From assembly GCA_028023455.1 (NCBI GenBank), contig JAQFVV010006231.1, positions 6,710,036 to 6,774,035 of the forward strand: DNA of 64,000 bases, written 5' to 3'. Under the pieces are notes generated by a model, which was given only the letters and a program-made list of their open reading frames with translations, did not search any database and was not told the origin of the DNA. A program made the position numbers and the translations under genes. Each line of letters opens with the position of its first letter. The first letter of the stretch is position 1. This DNA is from Epiperipatus broadwayi (taxonomy: Eukaryota; Onychophora; Udeonychophora; Euonychophora; Peripatidae). Shown in pieces: positions 37,021 through 47,605 of this stretch.

Positions 37021-40000
37021 ATCATCAACAGTAGTGACTGTCAAACTCCATGGCCATTCCACCTTCACGAGAAGGGAGTTTTATGATGACAATATAAACG
37101 ACTCATATAAAACATGTCAAATCAATTTTGCATTAATAATTTTCAACAATTATCCCAGTAATTTTTTGTTTTTAATACTTACATTTTGCATATTAATTAT
37201 ATACGCCAATGAAAAAAACTTGCTTTTATAATTTGCAAATATAATAAATATTGGAAAATTCTAATATACAGCCTGCAGACATTTCTATCAATAAAAACTG
37301 TTCCCTGATGAATAAACTGATTTTGATTCCCATTAATATGTTCAGTATTTGAAATTTGCAAAGAATGTTAAAAATTAGCAATAAAAGTAAAATAAGCAGA
37401 GGATAAAAATTCTTATGAATATAAACCATAATTATTGTGTTAATCAAAATTTTTGTATAAAAATGACTCTTGAAATGTTTGTTAATACTCAAATCAGAAT
37501 ATTGAAAATATTAAAGAGTAAAAATGTAAAACTTGAGAAATATACAAGAATTTTTAAAAATTAATATTTTACTTTTGTTAATTCAATTCAGAAGCTGATA
37601 CGACATTTACTTTGTAAACTTCAACAATATATTTTAGTAAAATTCTACATATCTATGATATAGAATCCATAAAGATATTGTTTCATTAAGGCCTATTTCT
37701 TAGTCCTATGGTATCCAACAGTTCTTTGCCATAGAAAATAGAATCAAGATTTCAGAAATTCGAAGATAAATCCAAAAAGATATTTCAGGATTTAGAGCAG
37801 AGAGAATTAAGCAAAAATATAAAAATAATTGAATATATTGAGAAGTTTTGATGTATTAAGTTTATTCACATGGGAGGCATCATTATTCTGGAAAACAAAT
37901 CAAAAAGATATCCCCATCAATTAAATTCATAACAGGCTCAGAACAAAAACAAAAATTGACATTCTTATAACAAGATTTCCTCATAGTAAAGTCAAAACTA
38001 TAATTTACAGATAACTCACACAGACAGGAAAATCATGATAAAAATATAAAAAGTGGAATAGTTATATTACCATTATGGAAGAAGCAAAAGAAGTTTGTTC
38101 AGTGATTCAAAAATTTTGTTCTATATAGAATAAACTTTAGTGAAAAATGGTTATCAACTATCATTAAAAAAAAGCTTAGGCAACAAAAAGTAGCAATAAA
38201 AAAAATCAAAATACAATACTATGTCTATACATATCAGGAATAGCAAATTAGAGAAAACCTATAATCAATGTAATATCAAAATAATTTCCCAAAGCCAGAG
38301 GACATTGCAAGGAAACTTAATCTTTACAAATTCTAAACTTGAAATATTAAAAAATACCACTGGAAAAAAAAAAAACCCCCCACTAAAGATCACAAATTAA
38401 TGATTAAACATAAAAAAAACAGAGTGACTTAATAGATTATGCATATAATAATAACATATATTGAATTGGGAAAAGACAATATTGGACAGAGGAAAAATTT
38501 AAAAAAAAAATGACCATGGCAAGTAACCCCATAAATCAATCTAGTTCACAAATCGATATTTTGGTTCTAATTCATATTAGATGAATAGTAAATCGTATAA
38601 GTATTTTTTCAACACATACGTAGGTATATGCACATACTCCTTACACACTATAAGCAAAATGAAAAAACAGATTAACTTCTAATTTTTTAATGTATTTTAT
38701 TCACTTTTTTTTAGCAATTGCAAATAAGTAAAAAACTTTTTAATAATACAAACTTCCATGATAATAATTCTCAAATTCAATATAGCTTTTATAGCAAAAT
38801 AAATTCATGTGAATAACATGAAAATGTTATTTTATATGATCCCTTTCCTTATCCAGTAATCAGATTAAATTATATTGAGCTCTGTGGATTTACTCAATGT
38901 GAAAGTGAAATATTCTCTCCTAATATCCATCAAGAGAATTTGAGGCGAGTCAAAATATTTTATCTAAATTCATAAAATCTAAAAAATCTTGCATTCACAC
39001 TGGAATAATCACAAATTATTATTAAAGATCATTTCAAAAGTTAATTTGACAGCAATATATGCAGAATGAGAAAGAGATTATCTGATAAATTATGATGCTG
39101 GCACTCAAACTTCATATAAACTTTTGAGCAGTAAAGCCATTTGATTGTCTATAACAATAGATATACGTTCACTTCTTTGTGTTTCTTCTAAATTTCTCAA
39201 ATAATAATTCTCTAATAGAACTTTGTATAGTATATGATAAAAAATAGCTCACCGTGAAAAAGTATGCTTCTATATAAGATAAGTACAAATAATTATAATA
39301 AAAAATCACCGAACATCACATGATCACCATTACTGTATGGAGAGTTTTGCCTGCATAATAAAAAAGTATTATATCATCACATTTTTTAGCCTCATTAAAA
39401 TACAAACCATATGTGATATATTTTTTTACAGATAAAATATTTTATATAAATTCATAAAAAAAAAAAAATCAAATTGTTAGTACTTAATTAGCTATACATT
39501 AGTATTAAGTCTTTGTATAAAAATTCAAAATGAATTTCAAGCAAAAATGTCAAACTTTTTCTGTAAACGATATTGTTTTACAGTTTGTGGATCAAGTGAC
39601 AAAATTGAGATTATTATGTTTAAACTAAGTCTTAAATTTATTTTCTAGAAACACAATTCTTAGACTACTGCAATCTATCATAAATATAAATAATGAGCAA
39701 AAAATGAGGTGTTTAAAGCATGTCATATAATAGACATATTATTATTTATACTTTTCATGTGCATATACTTTTGATTAAATCATTTGCATACCTTACTTTG
39801 TTCATGTAATTTATAAAAGTGAAAGTCTTCCAGTATTAAAAAGATTGCTGATACTTATTACAAAATTTGGAAATCTAATAAAAAAAACCATTATGTAAAA
39901 AATATTCAATTTTTTAATTGTGCTTTCAAATTTGAATATAAAATTGTTATTAACAAGTTTTATCTCAAAAAAAAAAAAATCATCTCAGGTAAAAAAACCA

Positions 40001-41062
40001 TACTTATGTCTATGATTATTAAAGAGGCAGTCAACCTCCGAATAATGTACTATTTCTTGAATATTATAAATCTCTGCATACTCACATTATCGGGGATTGG
40101 TTTCCTCTTTAATAATTACAAAATTTTCATTTTATAATAATGATTTATATATCTACGAGTAAAAAAAAAAAAAAAAGCAGATATTCAATCAGAGTAAAAA
40201 TTAAGTTTGACTTTTATGATTTATAATTCCTTTAAAAAAAATCAAAATAATTAAATCATTGCTATGAAAATTTATGTGCGATAATATGCACTTATAAAAA
40301 ATGTGTGAATACTTATTAATGATAAATAAGGTTAAAGTAGTAAAATAAATGTAGGAAGTTGTTTTTTTCTTTTCTTTAAATAAATACAGTGAATATTGTA
40401 ATATTATATATAATAAACATAAATGCACTCAAATGCTATTATTTACAAGTAGAAAAAAGTATCAAGATATATTGTGTAAAAAAAAAAAAATTCAAGATTA
40501 TATATCTCGATTAAGTGTATTAGATTATTTGCATTATTAATGGAGGTGGAGAAGTTTTAAATATATCTTAAAAATAATTTGCTATATATTTATATAAGTA
40601 TAATAAACTTATATTATGTATATATATAATTAAAAATTTCTTTCATATATAATAATCCAAATATAATTTATCCCTCATTCTGTTTATCAAAGCTCAAAAA
40701 AATCTGGAAAAATTTTCTCATTTTTTTTATTACAAGAAATTATTTGCGTCCATATACTATAATTAATGTGATTTATTAAATAGAACCACAGCCAAAACAG
40801 TAATGATCGTGATTAGTTGCCAGTTGAAATAAAAATAATTTCTATTACTTTCTTAATCAGAAGTCCTCAGCATAGTTTTACATTAATATATAGAACATAT
40901 ATTTTCCAGTATAGTAGCTTTTAATGGATAGTATTATTTATTTTCACTTGACTATTTTTGTTTATATAATTCTAAAATAAACAATTATTTTTTTTACATA
41001 TTTCACCATTTTTTGAAACATTTTGTGGGGAAAAAATGCCGCCTACATTCATAACATTTTTA
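37021..41062 (-). other. Nap1 intron, AT-rich, nothing recognised
   Basis: About 4 kb of very AT-rich DNA with poly-A tracts. The open frames here (37034-37231, 37226-37492 and 40201-40428) are Ile/Phe/Asn/Lys-rich and are considered chance. Confidence 0.5.
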
Positions 41063-41067
41063 TAAAC

Positions 41068-41399
41068 TGTGATATACTAATTAAAACCTGACATGAGATA
41101 CTACCCAGAACAATGGATACATCCGCTGATGAGGTATTTGGTAACGTATTCGCTGTCAATTATTTGCTTACAACAAACAATAATAATCGTTGGAGTATTC
41201 ATTGTTGCTAAGATACTTACGTGCTCGTGTGATATATAAAATATGTATACGGAATTATTAACTTGAAAGTTTACGCAGGAACTCTGCTAGCAGTATTAAT
41301 TAATTGTGAAGTAGAGCGAACATTAATTAGTATAGAGCCAGTTGGACGTTTTAAAGGTTGGCGATAAATATTGATTAACCTCGGCGGTTAAACAAACCA
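41068..41399 (+). repeat. Left LTR
   Basis: It opens TGTGATATACTAATTAAAAC and closes CGGCGGTTAAACAAACCA. A GATATATAAAAT TATA-like box lies at about 41231-41242, where promoter activity would be expected. Compared with the right copy it keeps an extra GTGCTCGT-type octamer and shows scattered substitutions. Confidence 0.95.
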
Positions 41400-41402
41400 A
41401 TT

Positions 41403-41412
41403 TGGCGCAGTC
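41403..41412 (+). other. Primer-binding site, tRNA-Ser-like
   Basis: TGGCGCAGTC starts three bases after the LTR. As I recall, the Drosophila elements 17.6 and 297 carry a TGGCGCAGTC site matching the 3' end of a serine tRNA. The match is inferred from memory. Confidence 0.55.
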
Positions 41413-41452
41413 AAGTACAGAACCTGTAAAAGAAACATTAAATGTAATCAGC

Positions 41453-41990
41453 AATGGCTGCCATGCTCCAAATGTCAATAGGAGAATTTGATGTCGAGAA
41501 CCCTACCAACTGGTCACTATACGTAAAACACGTGGGAAAATTTTTCATTGTTAACAATATCAAGGAAAACCACATAAAGGTGGCCACATTATTTGGATTT
41601 TCCAAATGAAAGTGCTCGAGATCGCAAACTGTCTATGTGAACCAGCAGAGCCTGAAACTTTTCAATACGATGAAATTGTTCAAAAATTAACAGCACACTT
41701 CTGCCCTCTCCCGTCGAAACACGTCGCGAGACTGCATTTTAGAAATAGACGGCAAATGAAAGCACAAACGTTCAAAGAATTTGAAACTTAAGGGAACTAG
41801 CAAAAAATTGTGTCTATGGACAATTTCTAGAAGAGGCCCTGTTGGAGCAGTTATTATGGGGCATATACGACACTAAATTCCGTGAACAACTACTAGCCAA
41901 TACAGAGTTAAATTACAAGGATGCCATTAAGAGGAATTGCACACGAGTTTGAGATGATCTGGATACCACGCCATCGGTAAATTTTTAGCA
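41453..41990 (+). pseudogene. gag (capsid region), broken
   Basis: An ATG at 41453 opens MAAMLQMSIGEFDVENPTNW, typical of the N-terminus of Gypsy gag in K02A2.6-like elements, and runs to a TGA at 41607-41609. An overlapping frame at 41606-41791 continues with PAEPETFQYDEIVQKL and HFRNRRQMKAQTFKEFE, matching the retrotransposon gag domain. A further frameshift near 41788 leads to LRELAKNC and LLEQLLWGIYD-type text. At least two frameshifts inactivate it. Confidence 0.75.
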
Positions 41991-42049
41991 ATCACTTAAT
42001 AAAACCATTGAACAGGGAAATGAAATGCCAAAACAGCAAAGAGTAAACA

Positions 42050-42616
42050 ATAAAAAAAACAAACTGTTACTGCTGCGGCAAATTGGGACATATCGCTCAA
42101 AATTGTAAAAAAAATCCAGAGTATTGTACAAATTGCGGATCGAAAGGTCATCTAGCGAAAGTCTGTCGTAAACAAAAACCAGAAAATACAGACAAAAAAA
42201 ACCTTAATACAGGCATTAAAAGTTTTAAATGTAACAAAGCAGAATTCAAACTGCCAATACTTATCGAAGGGAAATACGTTAAAATGGAAATTGACAGCGG
42301 CTCTGGAGTTACACTAATGTCTCTTAGCGATTGGGAAGTTCTCACTGTGCAATGAAACGTTATACGTAAAATAGAAAAAACCAATGTAAGCGCCAAAGAC
42401 GTAAATGGCAATACGGTGGAAATAGTTGGAATAGTAAAAGTTAAATTAAACTCAAAAATAAGAAAATTACCTCTATACATAGTCTATAAACAAGTAAATC
42501 CATTAATAGGCCGGAATTGGTTTAGACCACTCGGGATTCAGATACCAGAGACAACCGAGATAAAAAGGCAATGTGGAAATAAACTACATAGACAACTGGA
42601 ATTCATGGATGAATAG
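42050..42616 (+). pseudogene. Nucleocapsid zinc knuckles and aspartic protease, broken
   Basis: Two CCHC fingers (C-x2-C-x4-H-x4-C) are intact in sequence: CYCCGKLGHIAQNC near 42063-42107 and CTNCGSKGHLAKVC near 42135-42170. The frame then reaches MEIDSGSGVTLMS (about 42283-42321), where DSG is the retropepsin active-site triad. It stops at 42352-42355 and resumes in another frame with IVGIVKVKLNSKI and LIGRNWFRPLGIQ, the protease C-terminal flap and GRNWL-type motif. The sequence then jumps directly toward the integrase, so reverse transcriptase is lost. Confidence 0.85.
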
Positions 42617-42639
42617 TGAAAAAGTAGCAGAGTGAACAG

Positions 42640-43490
42640 ATAATGATCCAGGGTATCAATTGCTTATAAAATGGATTAGTAAGGGTTGGCCCAACAAACG
42701 ACCAAAGAACTTGCCACTGGTTTTCTGGAATGCTCGTTCAAGCTTATCAGTCTGCAAAAGGGGCATACTAAATGGTGACAGTTATAATACCCTTGCAGGG
42801 CCGGAATCAGGTGCCCAAAATGCTGCACAATGGACACCCAGGAGTTGTTCAGGCAAAAGCACTTGCCAGAAGCTATGTTTGGTGGCCTAAGATAAATGAG
42901 GACATCAAGTCCTTCACAAAAACATGCACAGCATGTTAATCGAATACCTGATCAACAATAAAAGAATATAATTCATGGCCACCAGCTAAACATGTGCGGT
43001 CCGAAACAGAAAATAAAACATTCATAGCGGGAGAAAAAATATGGATCAGAGATGGTCTACACAAAACGTGAATAAAGGGAGAAATTGTTAACATCCAAAT
43101 TTATAGCAGCAGTGAAAACAGAGGATAATGTAGTATACAAGCGATAAACCACATACACCATCGCAGTTCTCCAAACTGGGAGAACAATAAACCCAGTGGA
43201 AATAAAATCATCGAACCGGCAGAGACAAAATCAGAGATAGATAAACCACAAACTGGACAACCAGATACTCAGGAGGAACATGGGGTAGATGATGCTACAC
43301 TACAACGGAAACATATACCAAGGGAAGTAGCAGGCGACAACATTAAAGAAAGATCACCAACACCTGAGAAAAAAACAGTCTCCCAGATTAAAGGACTATG
43401 TCTGCTAGAAGAGAGGAGAAAAGAGAAAATGCTATGTTGGACTATAGAGAAAAACAAAATGTATTCCATGTTTACTCCTAGTTCTGTGTA
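42640..43490 (+). pseudogene. Integrase remnant: zinc-binding region and C-terminal tail, core deleted
   Basis: About 42655-42780 gives WISKGWPNKRPKNLPLVF and LSVCKRGIL, the linker between RNase H and integrase. About 42812-42938 gives MLHNGHPGVVQAKALARSYV and later WWPKINEDIKSF with CTAC, the HHCC zinc-binding module. After stops near 42936-42952 the text jumps from WPPAKHV to FIAGEKIWIRDG, which belongs to the integrase C-terminal domain. The DDE catalytic core has therefore been deleted near 43000. The remainder to 43490 is a hydrophilic Glu/Lys-rich tail with stops near its start. Confidence 0.8.
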
Positions 43491-43492
43491 GT

Positions 43493-43503
43493 GCGAGGAG
43501 AAA
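43493..43503 (+). other. Polypurine tract
   Basis: GCGAGGAGAAA lies directly against the right LTR, the position where plus-strand DNA synthesis is primed in retroelements. Confidence 0.6.
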
Positions 43504-43835
43504 TGTGATATACTAATTAAAACCTAACATGAGATATTACCCAAACAATGGATACATCCGCTGATGAGGTATTTGCTAACGTATTCGCTGTCAAATAATT
43601 ATTTGCTTAGAACAAACAACAATAATAATCGTTGGAGTATTCGTTGTTGCTAACATACTTACGTGATATATAAAATCTGTATACGGAATTATTAACTTGA
43701 AAGCTTACGCAGGAACTGTCTGCCAGTAATAATAATTAATTGTGAAGTAGAGCGAACATTAATTAGTATAGAGCCAGTTGGATGTTTTAAAGGTTGGCGA
43801 TAAATACTGATTAACCTCGGCGGTTAAACAAACCA
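43504..43835 (+). repeat. Right LTR
   Basis: Same ends and length as the left LTR. It lacks the GTGCTCGT-type octamer but carries small insertions elsewhere, so equal length is coincidental. It is followed by the TAAAC target duplicate. Confidence 0.95.
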
Positions 43836-43880
43836 TAAACAAAATAGTAAAAAAAAATTTAAAAATTTGCATTATTATTT

Positions 43881-44427
43881 TAAAAAACAGATGCAGAACT
43901 CTATATCACTAGAATAACTAAAAGAAATTAATTTCAAACTAATAAATAGTGACTGAGTAACAAGTATTCTATCTTATGCCCAATCTGATCCTGAATCTCT
44001 AACTATCCCCTTCTTCGGTTTGATCCCTCTGTTTCTATAAGAAAAGTATTCCATGATCATAAATTTAAATTCCCATTCAAGTAAATATTAATCTTTAAAC
44101 AGAACGGCTTAATATGAAATTGTTTTAAAAAATGAAAATAAAAACCAAAATTTATGTATTTAAAAAAACAGATGCAGGACTCTATATCACTAGAATAAAT
44201 AAAAGATATAAATTAATTTCAAACTAATAAATAGTGACTGAGCAACAAGTATTCTATCTTATACCCAATTTGATCCTGAATCTCTAACTATCCCCTTCTT
44301 CAGTTTGATCCTCTTTCTATAAGAAAAATATTCTATGATCATAAAATTAAATTCCCATTTAAGTAAATGTTAATCTTTAAACAGAATGACTGAATTGTTT
44401 TAAAAAATAAAAACCAAAATTTATGTC
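43881..44427. repeat. Tandem duplication, ~275-bp unit, two copies
   Basis: Copies at about 43881-44160 and 44161-44427 share AAACAGATGCAG, ACTCTATATCACTAGAATAA, TAATAAATAGTGACTGAG, AACAAGTATTCTATCTTAT, CTGAATCTCTAACTATCCCC and AAAACCAAAATTTATGT. They differ by substitutions and small indels. The array begins about 40 bp after the right LTR of the Gypsy element and lies outside it. No coding potential. Confidence 0.85.
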
Positions 44428-44769
44428 AAAAGCATAGAGCAAAACAAATAAATAGCTAGTGTTTGTGCTTATATATTGCTTTCCTTACTTTGTATTTCGT
44501 ACATGCCAAAATTCCACATTATGCATGTCAGGTTTATCAAAGTAGGGGACTACCTTCTATTCCAATTATGAATTACTGCAATGAAAAGTTTCTTTAAAGC
44601 GCCTAATCTATAGTTAGACAGCCTAAATCATAGCATTTTGTTTGTAGATACTCCCTATTGCAAATTTTTTGATTTTTCATAAAAGTTTTAAAGATTTTTA
44701 TAAACAAATTAGTACCATTATCACACTCACAAGAGTTTTAAACTTGGCAAGATCTTTCAAGTTGAGTAA

Positions 44770-45180
44770 CAGGTAATGCCCATATAACACAGTTGATAGA
44801 AGTTCCTAAAAAAATGCCATATTATGTGAATTTGTTACATGAAACAAAAGAATTAGTTCAGAAAACAGGGTGAACAGAAAGTTAAAAAATACTACTTGCA
44901 TTTTATAATTAAGAGAAATATGTTTATTAAAACAATAAGTGATCAAAAATATTATTACCTATTGTTTTCTTCATCATCAATACTAATCACCATTAAATAG
45001 GCATTTCCATATCCACTCGAATAACAAATATCGACAGATGGCATTTGCTCTTAAAAACTCGTTACATCCCTTGTTGTACTGGAATTTCCCTAATGCTGTG
45101 TTATAGGGAGTTTCTCCAACTCTCAAACGGTGTTAAGAACAAAACCATGTAAGAATTCTGTGTTATGGGGGAGTTACCTG
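44770..45180. mobile_element. MITE (~411 bp), Tigger/pogo-like ends
   Basis: The left end CAGGTAATGCCCATATAACACAG and the right end, read inward, CAGGTAACTCCCCCATAACACAG are imperfect inverted repeats of about 23 bp. A TA follows the right end (45181-45182); the left flank has TA one base out, so the target duplication is slightly degraded. CAGGTA-type ends with TA duplications recall Tigger-group mariner relatives. No transposase frame. Confidence 0.6.
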
Positions 45181-45182
45181 TA

Positions 45183-47230
45183 TATTATTTATTCTTAACT
45201 GCTACTAGACTATTGACAATTTTTTAATTGTATTGTTTCTTTTATTAATTTATTTTGCTAAGAATAAGCATAGATACTGTCTAAATTGTCACTCTATAAA
45301 GATTAATTTTTACTAAGAAATAAATAGGGAGATAAACATGGTTGTAATTATATAGTTTAATTTTTATATTTTTATTTCTAGTACAACTGTTTATTCTATT
45401 TATTTCAGAATTACCTATTGTAATCTCGAATATGGAAAATGGTAACACTTCCAAGTTATTGCACTTGTAGATGAAAATAAGCAGAGAAAATATATCGTGG
45501 TCTTTGGTTACATACATTTTTGTTCATATTTACATTTATAATTGCATGTAATTGTGTTATCTATTGTACATCATGATAAAATATGTTGAAAATATTCTGC
45601 ATTCTTTATTGATTTATAAATTACTGAAATATATTAAAAATTAATAAAAGCAATATAAAACTAGATAGTTCTAGAAAACCTATAAATAACTCAAATCATG
45701 TGCTGTATGTAACTTACAAGTGCTAACTTGATATAATGTGTGGCATATAAATATGTATGGTTTACATCCAACATTTCAAACATTAATATATAAAGATGCA
45801 CAAATAAAATTAAACACCTTATCTTTTCACTATTTTTAAATTCAAACTTAATACTTGCTTCTTAATATTTCACCAATTAAAAAAAATGACACACAAATAT
45901 AATAACAAATTTATGTTTTTGCAAATATATATTGTGAATCTGTCTTTTATTTCACTTCAAGATTATTAAGTGATATTAGATATTCTAACGAATCTATTTC
46001 AAATCAATGACAGTATATTCTCTATTTATTTGTACGAAAAAACCTTTAAGCATTTTTTATTAAAATATATGTTCCACTCCCAAAAATGTTCAAATATAGA
46101 AAACAAACTGAATTATGAAGATTAGAAAAGACAGTAGTTATAATGTAAATAACAATACTTATAATTACTGTTGTCTGCAAAATTTAGTATGGTTACATTA
46201 ATCCAAATAAATTATATAAACTGATAACTATCTGATAATTACTTTGTACATATTTCTTACTATTATTTGAGTCCACAATAGTAATTCACAATACCAAAAT
46301 CTTGAATTGGAATAATGAGATCCAATGAAATATTTAGACTTTTCCAGATAAATTTTCTATGCCTATAAATCAGAAACTTTTTAAAGATTTTAAGCAGGAT
46401 TCCTTTATTACTGATCTAATTTCTCACACTAAAAAATTGATACATATTTCCCAAAAACATTTTAATTTGATTTTAACTGTGAAATCTTTATTTCAATAAG
46501 TGTATAAAGATAGTCACCGATGCTGTTAAGAGATTATTTTATACATAGCTGAAAAATAAATTTAATAAATCCAGTCATCTTATTGTATAAATCTTTGAAT
46601 AAATATTTTGAAAAAACAATTCAGTAAAACAATGAGAAGTTGAAGTGAATAGTAGTAATAATGTTTTGGAAAAATAAGATCATAGCAGTTGCAATAAAAA
46701 ATTAAAGATGGACAATGAAAAATAGTGTTAAATAAGCTCAATATTCATGAATAGTATATTAAAACCTGTTCGTAGTCACGCTCACACAATGCATTGTTGA
46801 ATTTTCAACATCCAGTTTCAATTTAAAACTGCCGGAAATCTATGCATGCACTTTTTACATCTTCATTTCCATCTTTCCTTATAATCAAGAAACTGACTTT
46901 TTTGTCTTTTACTTTTTTCATTTTTAACGGAATTGGAGTTGCCCTGAAATTTACATCGGGAAAAAATACAAGATTTTTCTGATCTGCTTAGTTGAATGAA
47001 CGTTATTGGGAGCAGATGGTAAGAATTTAATTTTGTATATTTTTTAATTATTATTTGAATATATTTTTTAATTATCATTTGAATTTATATTTGATAAAAA
47101 ATATACAAAAAAAATTATTATTAAAACTAACATATATGCTGATCAAAAAAAATAGCTTGTGATTATGTAAATTTGTATTGTGAATTATCTGCATTTTTTG
47201 GTATGGTGTGGGTTTGGATCCAGTATACGA
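45183..47230 (-). other. Nap1 intron, AT-rich, nothing recognised
   Basis: Plain AT-rich DNA; the frames at 45281-45517 and 46863-47281 show no motif. Confidence 0.5.
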
Positions 47231-47231
47231 A

Positions 47232-47371
47232 TTAACTGATATCTGGATTTCTGATATGAGACAAAGATAAATATTTTGCAAATATTATGACCCGATTTAG
47301 TTAGCTGATATCTGAATTTCTGGTATGAGACAAAGATAAATATATTTTGCAAATATTATGACCCGATTTAG
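47232..47371. repeat. Tandem duplication, ~70-bp unit, two copies
   Basis: 47232-47300 and 47301-47371 share GAGACAAAGATAAATAT and TTTTGCAAATATTATGACCC. They differ at a handful of positions including a TA insertion. Confidence 0.9.
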
Positions 47372-47440
47372 ATTTTTTTCCATGTCTTGTCTGCATTTTA
47401 ATAATAATAAAAATATGCAAATGCTAAAAGTAAAGATTTT

Positions 47441-47605
47441 GACACTATATAAACTTAAGACCGATTATAGATTACTGCAATGTAAATGTCAAAGCTGCAT
47501 ATCAAATGCAAAGAGAGGTGGCGGCAGTTGATGAAGCTATTATTAAATTTATGGTCATAGTAGCATGAAGTAATATGAGCCCTCAAAACTTATAAAGATA
47601 GAATA
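47441..47605 (+). pseudogene. piggyBac transposase fragment
   Basis: Translation gives INLRPIIDYCNVNVKAAYQM, then QREVA(A)VDEAIIKF, matching the piggyBac DDE domain pattern L-x-K-I-R-P-I-I-D ... F-x-x-x-Y-x-P-x-x-x-V-S-V-D-E-A-M-I-x-F-K-G-R-S. The following DNA (GGTCATAGTAGCATGAAG) corresponds to the GRSSMK motif in a shifted frame. An inserted Ala codon and frameshift show decay. The rest of the transposase was not found nearby. Confidence 0.6.

Larger units (their letters stand above)
41063..43840 (+). mobile_element. Ty3/Gypsy LTR retrotransposon, internally deleted, with 5-bp TSD
   Basis: Two 332-bp LTRs (41068-41399 and 43504-43835), each starting TG and ending CA, flank 2.1 kb of interior. 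They are flanked by the same pentamer TAAAC (41063-41067 and 43836-43840). A tRNA-type primer-binding site follows the left LTR and a purine tract precedes the right. The interior keeps decayed gag, nucleocapsid fingers, protease, the integrase zinc region and the integrase C-terminus. Reverse transcriptase, RNase H and the integrase core are missing. It is antisense to Nap1 in its largest intron. The LTRs differ by roughly a dozen substitutions plus indels, so insertion was not recent. It is non-autonomous. Confidence 0.95.

Noticed and set aside
42148-42480. 110-codon minus-strand frame
   Set aside because: It is the reverse shadow of the Gypsy nucleocapsid and protease region, whose plus-strand motifs are clear.
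43269-43469. 66-codon minus-strand frame in the Gypsy tail
   Set aside because: Reverse shadow of the hydrophilic integrase tail on the plus strand.
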